Of a stretch of 5,495 nt of DNA, positions 1 through 5,495 are shown one piece after another (position 1 is the stretch's first letter; every line of letters begins with the position of its first letter). The position numbers and the translations under genes are program-made. The stretch lies in the NCBI GenBank assembly GCA_030042765.1, contig JASHZA010000367.1:1-5495 (forward strand), written 5' to 3'. The notes under the pieces were generated by a model. It was not told the origin of the DNA and did not search any database. It was given only the letters and a program-made list of their open reading frames with translations. The DNA is from Candidatus Binataceae bacterium. Lineage in GTDB: Bacteria > Desulfobacterota > Binatia > Binatales > Binataceae.

Positions 1-178
1 GGTGCAGCTAGGCCGTTTTGACCTGCCCGGTCTCAGCCGTACCGACCGAATGCGGGTGCTGCGTGGCTATGCTGCCAATTTAAATGGACCGTCGTGGCTA
101 TCCTTACGGAAGCGTGCCGCGGCAATGCTCGAGGGGCGGATCAGGCGTGGTGGCCTCGAACCGGTGCGGCGGACCTGA
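1..178 (+). CDS. C-terminal end of a probable Kdo/WaaP (InaA)-family lipopolysaccharide kinase, partial
   Basis: An open frame enters from the left edge (codons in phase with base 2) and ends at TGA 176-178, giving 58 visible codons. The visible peptide has the run LPGLSRTDRMRVLRGYA, followed by a basic tail rich in Arg (LRKRAAAMLEGRIRRGG). A 'LSRTDR-R-LR-Y' stretch near the C terminus is what I remember from the lipopolysaccharide kinase (Kdo/WaaP, InaA) family. These cytoplasmic kinases phosphorylate sugars of the LPS inner core. None of the catalytic loops lie in the window, so the assignment rests on this tail and on the two glycosyltransferase genes that follow. The next gene starts 21 bases downstream, consistent with one operon. 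It could be another protein-kinase-like or sugar-modifying enzyme; the existence of the coding frame is more certain than its name. Confidence 0.5.
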   Translation, partial: VQLGRFDLPGLSRTDRMRVLRGYAANLNGPSWLSLRKRAAAMLEGRIRRGGLEPVRRT

Positions 179-199
179 ATCTACCAGTTATGAGCGAGA

Positions 200-898
200 A
201 TGGCGATGACCGATAACGTAAACATTTCGGTCGTAATTCCGGTTTTCAACGAAGTGGCCACTATCGGTCAAGTCGTCGGGCGGGTCCTCGACTGTGGCTA
301 CGAGACGGAGGTGATCGTCGTCGACGACGCCTCGACCGATGGCACCCGTGAATACCTGCAGCGGTTCGAGCATCCCAAGGTGCACTGCTTTTATCATGCC
401 GTAAACCGCGGCAAGGGCGCGGCGCTCAGAATGGGTTTCGCGGCGGCGAAGAATCCCTACGTGATCGTCCAGGACGCTGACCTCGAGTACGATCCCAAAG
501 ACTACAGGCTGGTTTTGGAGCCGCTGCTTGACGGACGCGCCGACATGGTTTACGGCTCGCGCTTCCTCGGCGGCCCGCATCGGGTAATGTTCTTCTGGCA
601 CTCTGTTGGCAATCGGCTGATTACGCTGCTCTCGAACATGTTCAGCGACCTCAATTTGAGCGATATGGAGACCGGGATGAAGGCGTTTCGGCGCGAGAAG
701 CTAGTAGCGCTGAAACTAAGCGCCGATCGCTTTACGTTCGAGCCGGAAATCACCTGCAAGGCGGCGCGGGCGCGCTGGAGAATCTACGAGGTGCCGATTT
801 CCTATTCGGGCCGCACTTACGAGGAAGGCAAGAAAATCGGCTGGCGCGACGCCATCGCCGCATTTGCCGCGATCGTCTACTACAGGTTCCTGGACTAG
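200..898 (+). CDS. Family 2 glycosyltransferase, dolichyl-phosphate-mannose-synthase-like
   Basis: The 232-residue protein is a complete GT-A fold glycosyltransferase that should move a sugar from a nucleotide-sugar donor to a lipid or glycan acceptor at the inner face of the cytoplasmic membrane. In order, it shows the opening strand SVVIPVFNE (10-18), the nucleotide-binding VVDDASTDGT (40-49), NRGKGAALRMGF (69-80), the metal-binding DAD motif in QDADLEYDP (91-99), YGSRF (118-122), the acceptor-side SDMETGMKAFR (154-164), FTFEPEIT (178-185) and RTYEEGKKIGWRDA (205-218). This set matches the DPM1/DPG-synthase-like branch. There is no C-terminal membrane segment, unlike the longer polyprenyl-phosphate transferases. 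ATG at 206 is an alternative start two codons in, with a weak GAGA about six bases upstream. The exact sugar and acceptor cannot be read from sequence. Neighbouring kinase and GT4 genes suggest LPS core or another surface glycan. Confidence 0.93.
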   Translation: MAMTDNVNISVVIPVFNEVATIGQVVGRVLDCGYETEVIVVDDASTDGTREYLQRFEHPKVHCFYHAVNRGKGAALRMGFAAAKNPYVIVQDADLEYDPKDYRLVLEPLLDGRADMVYGSRFLGGPHRVMFFWHSVGNRLITLLSNMFSDLNLSDMETGMKAFRREKLVALKLSADRFTFEPEITCKAARARWRIYEVPISYSGRTYEEGKKIGWRDAIAAFAAIVYYRFLD

Positions 899-929
899 GC
901 AAACTACAGGATTGGCGCGCGAGAACGGT

Positions 930-2129
930 ATGGGCGAGCCGGGGTATTCGATTTCAGCAGCGGAAATGGCCGAACGGAGAGCTCCGCTCAGAATTGCCGG
1001 GATCGATCCGGAGCGCGGCTTCAGCGGTGGCGAAACCCAGGTGCTCGGGCTTACGCGCGCTCTGCTCCATGCCGGCCACCGCGCGGAACTTTTGTGCGAT
1101 CCGACAGGTCTTTTATGGAGCCGCGCCCAAGCGGCCGAAATTACCTGCCATCCGTTGCGAATCCGCAATTCAGTCGATATTAAAGCGGGACTCAGGCTGC
1201 GCACCCTATTGCGCCGCGGGAATTACGATATCGTGCATTTTCATACGGCGCGGGCACACGCGCTTGCACCATACGCGCGCGCTCACGCGGGAGCATTGAT
1301 CGTTACGCGGCGGATGGACTACGTGCCCAACCGATTATTCGCGCCGTGGCTGTTCAATCGTGCGGTTGACGGCGTGGCCGCGATTTCGAAAGAGGTCGCT
1401 GCCGCGCTGGTGCAGGCGGGGGTCAGGCCTGATCGGATCGTAACAATTCCCAGTGGAGTGGACTGTGACCATTTCAGCCCGCCCGACGCGGCCCTTCGCG
1501 CAGAAGCTCGACGGCGTATTGGTGCCGGGCCCGACGATATCGTGGCCGGAGTAGTGGCGGCGCTCACTCCGCGAAAGGGGCACAGCCTGTTGCTAAAAGC
1601 GATGGCGCTGGCGGCCACCGGCCCGATCAAGTCGAATGAAGGACCAATAGGCCGACAGCGATTGCTCTGTTTTATTGCGGGGAGCGGCCCTTCGCGGGAC
1701 AGGATCGAGGCCGAGGTCGGCGAGCTCGGACTTGGTGAATATGTCAGGCTACTCGGTGCACTCGAGGACCCGCGCGCCCTGTTGAGGGCGCTCGATATCT
1801 TCGTAATGCCGTCGCGGATGGAAGGGCTCGGCGTTGCCGTACTGGAGGCGATGGCATGTGGACTGCCGGTTGTAGCCTGCGCGGTTGGAGGATTGCGTGA
1901 AGCGGTTGAACACGAACGCACGGGATTTTTGGTTGGTCCCGATGACGCGCAAATGATGGCACAGGCATTGACGCGGCTGGCCATGGCACCCGGACTATGC
2001 GCAACCATGGGTGCAGCCGCCCGCGAGGCCGCGATTGTCCGGTTCGGGCTGCAAGAAATGGCGCGCCGGACGCTCGAGCTGTACCTCGCATCTCTCGAGA
2101 TTGCGGGTAAGGCGGTTGGCAAAGGATAA
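930..2129 (+). CDS. Family 4 (GT-B) glycosyltransferase, group 1
   Basis: This 399-residue retaining GT-B glycosyltransferase probably adds a sugar to a lipid-linked or LPS-type acceptor in the cytoplasm. The N-terminal domain opens with the strand PLRIAGID and the acceptor-side loop FSGGETQ (31-37). The linker carries ISKEV (from 152) and IPSGVD (173-178). The donor-binding domain has RKG (215-217), AGSGP (250-254), a DIFVMPS strand and the hallmark E-x7-E pair E298/E306 in EGLGVAVLE, then ACGLPVVA and TGFLVGPDD. Length is normal for the family. The frame is open back to an ATG at 864, but that start would overlap the GT2 gene by 35 bases and add residues before the first beta strand. I chose ATG 930, 31 bases after the GT2 stop; ATG 966 is also possible, and neither has a strong Shine-Dalgarno sequence. 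Donor and acceptor are unknown. Confidence 0.92.
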   Translation: MGEPGYSISAAEMAERRAPLRIAGIDPERGFSGGETQVLGLTRALLHAGHRAELLCDPTGLLWSRAQAAEITCHPLRIRNSVDIKAGLRLRTLLRRGNYDIVHFHTARAHALAPYARAHAGALIVTRRMDYVPNRLFAPWLFNRAVDGVAAISKEVAAALVQAGVRPDRIVTIPSGVDCDHFSPPDAALRAEARRRIGAGPDDIVAGVVAALTPRKGHSLLLKAMALAATGPIKSNEGPIGRQRLLCFIAGSGPSRDRIEAEVGELGLGEYVRLLGALEDPRALLRALDIFVMPSRMEGLGVAVLEAMACGLPVVACAVGGLREAVEHERTGFLVGPDDAQMMAQALTRLAMAPGLCATMGAAAREAAIVRFGLQEMARRTLELYLASLEIAGKAVGKG

Positions 2130-2137
2130 ATGGTCCG

Positions 2138-3013
2138 ATGCGTAGTATGACGGGTTTCGGACGTGCGGAAGTGACACGCGGGGGATTCCGCGTGCTTGCG
2201 GAACTGCGCACGCTCAATCAGCGTTTCTTCGAGCTCAAGCTGAATCTGCCGCGCGGATGGGGCGAATCCGAAGCCGATATGCGCAAGCTGATCCAGGGTG
2301 CAGTCGAGCGCGGCCGGGTCGAAGCCTTCATCCGTTGTGTGATGATCAAACCACCGCCGCCGCGATTGCACGTCAACGACGAACTGGCCCGCCGCTACGT
2401 CGCCGAGCTGCGCAGGCTCGGGAAGACGCTCCGGTTGGAGGGCAAGCTTGGGCCCGAGGTGATTCTGCAACGCCCGGAGATTTTCCAAGTGTCCGAGGCC
2501 GAGGCCGACACTCATGCTGGTAGCGGGGCCGCTATCCAAGCCCTCAAGCATGCGCTGCGGGCGCTCGACCGCGAACGTACACGCGAAGGAAGTGCCCTCA
2601 AGCGCGACTTTGAGCTGCGCGTCAGACGGATCGCCGATGGCATCCCCAGGATAGAGAAGCTTGCGAGTGAATCGTACAACGCGATTCGCGCGAGCTTCGA
2701 GAGCAGAGTCAGAGAACTGCTTGGAGAGCTGCCAGTGAACGAGAAGCGACTATACGAAGAAGCCTCGAGCGCCGCACACCATGGAGACATCACGGAGGAG
2801 ATCACGCGGCTGAGGGTTCATCTGGAGGCGCTGCGCGGACTGTTGAGTCGCAAAGGACCTGTGGGAAAGTCGATCGAATTCCTGCTCCAGGAGATCAATC
2901 GCGAAATCAACACAATGGGAGCGAAATCGCAGAATGCGGCGCTGTCGCAAATTACCGTCGAGATGAAGGGCGAAGTGGAGAAAATGCGTGAGCAGGTGCA
3001 GAACGTAGAGTAA
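2138..3013 (+). CDS. yicC: YicC family endoribonuclease
   Basis: The 291-residue protein matches YicC from end to end. It starts with the family signature RSMTGFGRAE (2-11) of the YicC-like N-terminal domain. The C-terminal DUF1732 region includes AAHHGDITEEITRLRVHLEA (from 212) and FLLQEINREINTMGAKSQN, with its EINREINT core at 252-259, and it ends in EKMREQVQNVE. The middle is highly charged and Arg-rich, probably helical. Studied YicC proteins are oligomeric endoribonucleases; in E. coli YicC is linked to turnover of the small RNA RyhB. The ATG at 2138 is preceded by AAAGGA at 2121-2126, which overlaps the end of the GT4 gene, and it lies 8 bases after the GT4 stop. Translational coupling to that gene is therefore likely. 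ATG 2147 is in frame, but starting there would remove the conserved first residues. Linkage to gmk and a RelA/SpoT gene is common in many bacterial phyla. Confidence 0.97.
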   Translation: MRSMTGFGRAEVTRGGFRVLAELRTLNQRFFELKLNLPRGWGESEADMRKLIQGAVERGRVEAFIRCVMIKPPPPRLHVNDELARRYVAELRRLGKTLRLEGKLGPEVILQRPEIFQVSEAEADTHAGSGAAIQALKHALRALDRERTREGSALKRDFELRVRRIADGIPRIEKLASESYNAIRASFESRVRELLGELPVNEKRLYEEASSAAHHGDITEEITRLRVHLEALRGLLSRKGPVGKSIEFLLQEINREINTMGAKSQNAALSQITVEMKGEVEKMREQVQNVE

Positions 3014-3078
3014 CACGGCTAAGTTTTAATCGATATAACGCTATTTGCAATACGGCGGGAGCTTATATAATTTAAAGA
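3014..3078. other. AT-rich intergenic gap between yicC and gmk
   Basis: These 65 bases are the longest non-coding stretch in the window and the only one clearly AT-rich (about 23 of 65 are G or C). The gap contains the predicted gmk promoter and a short perfect palindrome, TTATATAA (3063-3070), that overlaps the -10 box. I see no stem followed by a T run that would act as a terminator, and no small open frame large enough to be remA, which sits here in some bacteria. Confidence 0.7.
3045..3071 (+). promoter_or_regulatory. Predicted sigma70-type promoter for gmk, positioned for a leaderless transcript
   Basis: A perfect TATAAT lies at 3066-3071, with a weaker -35 candidate TTGCAA (4 of 6 matches to TTGACA) at 3045-3050. 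The spacer is 15 bases; taking TTTGCA at 3044-3049 makes it 16. The surrounding gap 3014-3078 is about 35% GC by hand count, unlike the GC-rich genes on either side. The box ends only 7 bases before the gmk ATG at 3079, so a start point at the normal distance would fall on the A of the ATG or the base before it. A second box, TATAAC at 3034-3039, has no visible -35 partner. No terminator-like hairpin is visible in the gap, so readthrough from yicC is also possible. Confidence 0.55.
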
Positions 3079-3702
3079 ATGGAAGCTGATCGGCGACCTC
3101 GGCGCGGTATTATTTTCATCCTTTCCGCCCCCTCTGGTGCGGGCAAGACGACTATATCGCGAGCTGCGCTGAAGGCTATCGGGGGGCTCGAGGCGTCGAT
3201 TTCATTGACTACGCGTGCCCCTCGTGAGGGCGAAGTGGACGGTCTCGATTATCACTTCGTGAGCGACGAGGAATTCAAATCGCGCGTCGAGCGATCAGAA
3301 TTGGCCGAGTGGGCGCGTGTATTCGACGCGTGTTACGGTACTCCACGTGCGCCGCTTGATCGGGTGGTCGCTACTGGCAGTGATATTCTGCTTGACATCG
3401 ATATCCAAGGGGCGCGGCAAATCCGCAGGGCTTATTCCGGCGATGCGGTGACCATCTTTGTCCTTCCCCCGAGCTTTGCGGAACTGGAGGAGCGTTTGCG
3501 TCGGCGCGGCACCGAAGATGCGTGCGCGATGGCGCGACGGTTGCGCCGCGCACGTGAGGAAGCGTTGGCCTATCCTGAATATGATTACCTTATAATCAAT
3601 GCTGATATCGAAGATTCGATCTCGCGACTGGGAGCAGTGGTGCAGGCTGAGCGGCTCAAGGTAAGCCGTCTGCGCGAGGAGTTCGCGCAATGGAAGATCT
3701 AG
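3079..3702 (+). CDS. gmk: Guanylate kinase
   Basis: This cytoplasmic enzyme transfers phosphate from ATP to GMP, giving GDP for GTP, dGTP and (p)ppGpp synthesis. The 207-residue length is typical. The Walker A loop is APSGAGKT (17-24). The GMP-binding domain follows in SLTTRAPREGEVDGLDYHF (42-60), with R46, R49 and Y58 in the expected places, then EWARVFDACYGTP (77-89). The core strand and following loop are DILLDIDIQGAR (102-113), and the Arg-rich lid segment is RLRRRGTED. The start is firm: an in-frame TAA sits at 3073-3075, just upstream of the only reasonable ATG. No Shine-Dalgarno sequence lies at a useful distance, since the nearest purine run (GGCGGGAG, ending at 3061) is 17 bases away. 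The loop usually read as 'GNYYGTP' is DACYGTP here. The stop codon overlaps the following RelA/SpoT gene by 13 bases. Confidence 0.98.
   Translation: MEADRRPRRGIIFILSAPSGAGKTTISRAALKAIGGLEASISLTTRAPREGEVDGLDYHFVSDEEFKSRVERSELAEWARVFDACYGTPRAPLDRVVATGSDILLDIDIQGARQIRRAYSGDAVTIFVLPPSFAELEERLRRRGTEDACAMARRLRRAREEALAYPEYDYLIINADIEDSISRLGAVVQAERLKVSRLREEFAQWKI
3676..3681 (+). promoter_or_regulatory. Shine-Dalgarno sequence of the RelA/SpoT gene, inside gmk
   Basis: GAGGAG lies 8 bases before the ATG at 3690, an ideal distance. It is embedded in the last codons of gmk, so ribosomes finishing gmk pass over it. This supports the 3690 start and suggests translational coupling of the two genes. Confidence 0.75.
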
Positions 3703-5495
3703 CAGTTTCCACGCCGAATCAGCTCGACGAGCTGCTTGAGAAGGTTAAGGCCTATAATGCGCAGGCTGATGCCGCCTTAATCCGCCGTGCCTACGAATAC
3801 TCGGCCCGGATGCATGCCGAGCAGAAGCGGATGTCGGGCGAGCCTTATGTTACTCACCCCTTGGCGGTTGCGCTCATCATCGCAGGATTCAAGCAGGATC
3901 AGGCTTCGATCGTGACGGGTCTGTTGCACGACGTGGTGGAAGATACGGGAGCTTCCCTGGAAGAGGTTCAGAACCTGTTCGGGGCCGAGGTCGCGCGCCT
4001 AGTCGACGGCGTGACCAAAGTCTCGAAGATTACCTTTTCGAGCCGCGAGGAAAAGCAGGCAGAAAATTTCCGCAAGATGATTATCGCGATGGCGCACGAC
4101 ATCCGGGTCGTGCTGATCAAGCTTGCCGACCGCCTGCACAATATGCGCACGCTCGACCATCTTTCGCCCGACAAGCAGGAAGAAATCTCGCGCGAGACGC
4201 TCGAGATCTATGCGCCGATCGCGCATCGCCTCGGCATTTACTGGCTCAAATCGGAGCTCGAAGATGCCGCGATGCGCTACCTCAACCCTTCCGTTTACGC
4301 CATGCTCAAGGCGTACGTCGCCAAGACACGCAAAGAGCGCGAGGAATACATCCGGGCGGTTCTCGAGATCATTTCCCGCCGTTTGGCCGAGGCGGGGGTC
4401 AAGGCAGAGGTGACCGGACGTCCCAAGCACTTCTATTCGATCCACCACAAGATGCAGGAGGAGGGGCTGAGCTTCGAAGAGGTCCACGACCTGATCGCCT
4501 TCCGCATCATCGTGGCGAACGTGCGTGAGTGTTACGATGCGCTCGGCGTGGTGCACGCGAACTGGAAGCCGATCCCCGGGCGCTTCAAGGACTATATCGC
4601 ACTGCCTAAAGTCAACATGTACCAGTCGCTGCACACGACCGTGATCGGTCCCCGTGGACAGCGGATGGAGGTTCAGATCCGCACTGGCGAGATGCACGAA
4701 GTCGCCGAACAGGGAATCGCCGCGCACTGGAGCTACAAAGAAGGCGCCTCGGCGCAGATTCGCGAGACCGAACGCTTCGCATGGCTCCGCCGCATGATCG
4801 AATGGCAGCAGAACCTCAAGGACCCTCAGGAATTTTTGTCGACTATCAAAGATGACCTGTTTCCTGAGGAGGTCTTCGTTTTCACTCCGAAGGGCGACTT
4901 GCTCGACTTTCCGCAGGGCGCGACGATTATCGACTTCACCTACCGCATTCACTCACAAGTTGGACAACATCTGTCGGGTGCGCGCGTGAATGGGCGGATG
5001 GTGCCTCTGCGCTACAAGCTCAAGTCCGGCGACACTGTCGAGGTGATCACTTCAGAGCGTCAGACGCCTGGCAAGGACTGGGCGAACTTCGTCGTCACCG
5101 CCCGCGCCAAGAGCAGGATTCGTCAATGGCTGCGGCAGCAGCAGGCCGAGCGTTCGCGCGAACTGGGAGTCTCCCTGCTCGATTCCGAACTCGAACCGCT
5201 CGACCTCAGTGTTGCGAAATTGAGAGTAAAAGGGCGGCTTGAACCGGCACTCAAGGAATTCTCTCAGCGCGACGTGGACAGCCTCCTGGCCGCCGTGGGC
5301 TACGGGATCGTTACGCCCGCGCAATTTCTGGCCAAGGTACTTGCGCCTGAGGAGCTGAAGCGCTATCGCGGCGAAAAGCCCCTTACGCCGCCAGGCGCGG
5401 AACGCGAACGCACCGGTCGCGAAGGCCGCCATGGCTCCGACAATGCGGTGATTGTCTCGGGCGTCGGCGACATGCTGGTGCGTTTCGCGCATTGC
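3690..5495 (+). CDS. spoT: Bifunctional (p)ppGpp synthetase/hydrolase (RelA/SpoT homologue), 3' end beyond the window
   Basis: The first 602 codons of a long RelA/SpoT homologue are visible without a stop; full-length relatives have about 720-740 residues. It makes (p)ppGpp from GTP/GDP and ATP and hydrolyses it. The hydrolase HD domain is intact: H56, H80-D81 with E84-D85 in LLHDVVEDT, and D147 in KLADRLHNMRTL. The synthetase domain has GRPKHFYSI (243-251), D267 in HDLIAFR, RFKD (298-301), YQSLHTTV (311-318) and E327 in MEVQIRT. RFKD, rather than the acidic version of synthetase-only RelA, together with the complete HD site indicates a bifunctional Rel/SpoT-type enzyme. A TGS domain spans about 393-454, then a helical region, a charged linker (about 559-585) and GDMLVRFAHC, which ends at the first Cys (602) of the zinc-finger/CC domain. 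The ACT domain would follow outside. The start is fixed by GAGGAG at 3676-3681. The symbol could equally be rel or relA. Confidence 0.97.
   Translation, partial: MEDLAVSTPNQLDELLEKVKAYNAQADAALIRRAYEYSARMHAEQKRMSGEPYVTHPLAVALIIAGFKQDQASIVTGLLHDVVEDTGASLEEVQNLFGAEVARLVDGVTKVSKITFSSREEKQAENFRKMIIAMAHDIRVVLIKLADRLHNMRTLDHLSPDKQEEISRETLEIYAPIAHRLGIYWLKSELEDAAMRYLNPSVYAMLKAYVAKTRKEREEYIRAVLEIISRRLAEAGVKAEVTGRPKHFYSIHHKMQEEGLSFEEVHDLIAFRIIVANVRECYDALGVVHANWKPIPGRFKDYIALPKVNMYQSLHTTVIGPRGQRMEVQIRTGEMHEVAEQGIAAHWSYKEGASAQIRETERFAWLRRMIEWQQNLKDPQEFLSTIKDDLFPEEVFVFTPKGDLLDFPQGATIIDFTYRIHSQVGQHLSGARVNGRMVPLRYKLKSGDTVEVITSERQTPGKDWANFVVTARAKSRIRQWLRQQQAERSRELGVSLLDSELEPLDLSVAKLRVKGRLEPALKEFSQRDVDSLLAAVGYGIVTPAQFLAKVLAPEELKRYRGEKPLTPPGAERERTGREGRHGSDNAVIVSGVGDMLVRFAHC

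Noticed and set aside
190..216. Eight-codon mini-ORF (ATG at 190, TAA at 214-216) overlapping the GT2 start
   Set aside because: It is too short to judge and has no good ribosome binding site. A chance frame near a start codon is the simplest explanation.
864..929. Upstream extension of the GT4 gene to ATG 864
   Set aside because: It would overlap the GT2 gene by 35 bases and add residues with no family match before the first beta strand. ATG 930 is a better start.
2130..2150. Six-codon frame from ATG 2130 just after the GT4 stop
   Set aside because: It is out of frame with yicC and ends almost at once. The YicC signature requires the 2138 start.
1319..2551. 410-codon open frame on the minus strand
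   Set aside because: It lies antisense across both the GT4 gene and yicC. Its translation is Ser/Arg/Pro/Thr-rich with no recognisable domain, as expected of a shadow frame in GC-rich DNA.
3063..3070. TTATATAA palindrome as a possible operator
   Set aside because: It is short and made of the same bases as the -10 box in an AT-rich stretch. There is no independent evidence that it is a regulator site.
3014..3078. Possible rho-independent terminator after yicC
   Set aside because: No GC-rich stem followed by a run of T is visible. The AT-rich character is better explained by a promoter.
3999..4952. 317-codon open frame on the minus strand
   Set aside because: It is entirely antisense to well-conserved synthetase and TGS coding sequence of the RelA/SpoT homologue. 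The translation shows no family features.
5052..5492. 146-codon open frame on the minus strand at the right edge
   Set aside because: It is antisense to the RelA/SpoT C-terminal region, which continues in the correct frame to the window end.

Overview
The window holds six same-strand (+) genes packed head to tail, two of them cut by the window edges, and no RNA gene, mobile element or CRISPR array. The DNA is GC-rich. The gene content points to a Gram-negative bacterium: there is the tail of what looks like a lipopolysaccharide-type sugar kinase, then two sugar transferases, then yicC, gmk and a long RelA/SpoT homologue. The RelA/SpoT protein reads most like those of deltaproteobacterial-type lineages (Desulfobacterota, Binatota and relatives). 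That placement is inferred from remembered sequence patterns and is only moderately certain.

Left part (1-2129): a cell-surface glycan block. It contains the last 58 codons of a probable Kdo/WaaP-family kinase, a family 2 glycosyltransferase of the dolichyl-phosphate-mannose-synthase-like type (200-898), and a family 4 glycosyltransferase (about 930-2129). Gaps are 21 and 31 bases, so this looks like one transcription unit. yicC (2138-3013) starts only 8 bases after it and is probably read through from it.

Right part (2138-5495): a core housekeeping block. It holds the endoribonuclease YicC, guanylate kinase, and the first 602 codons of a bifunctional (p)ppGpp synthetase/hydrolase. The last gene runs off the right edge at the first cysteine of its zinc-finger/CC domain. 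The usual neighbours remA (between yicC and gmk) and rpoZ (between gmk and spoT) are both absent: gmk overlaps the RelA/SpoT homologue by 13 bases, and a good Shine-Dalgarno sequence for the second gene lies inside gmk.

The only sizeable intergenic gap, 3014-3078, is about 35% GC. It carries a perfect TATAAT box so close to the gmk start codon that transcription would begin at or next to the ATG. This suggests a separate promoter giving a leaderless gmk-spoT mRNA.

Functionally, gmk makes GDP from GMP and the RelA/SpoT homologue turns GDP/GTP into (p)ppGpp and degrades it, so the right block joins guanine nucleotide supply to the stringent response. I see no convincing sign of a wholly new system here. 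The points worth checking are the leaderless promoter, the missing rpoZ, an atypical patch in the TGS domain and a variant GMP-site loop in the guanylate kinase.
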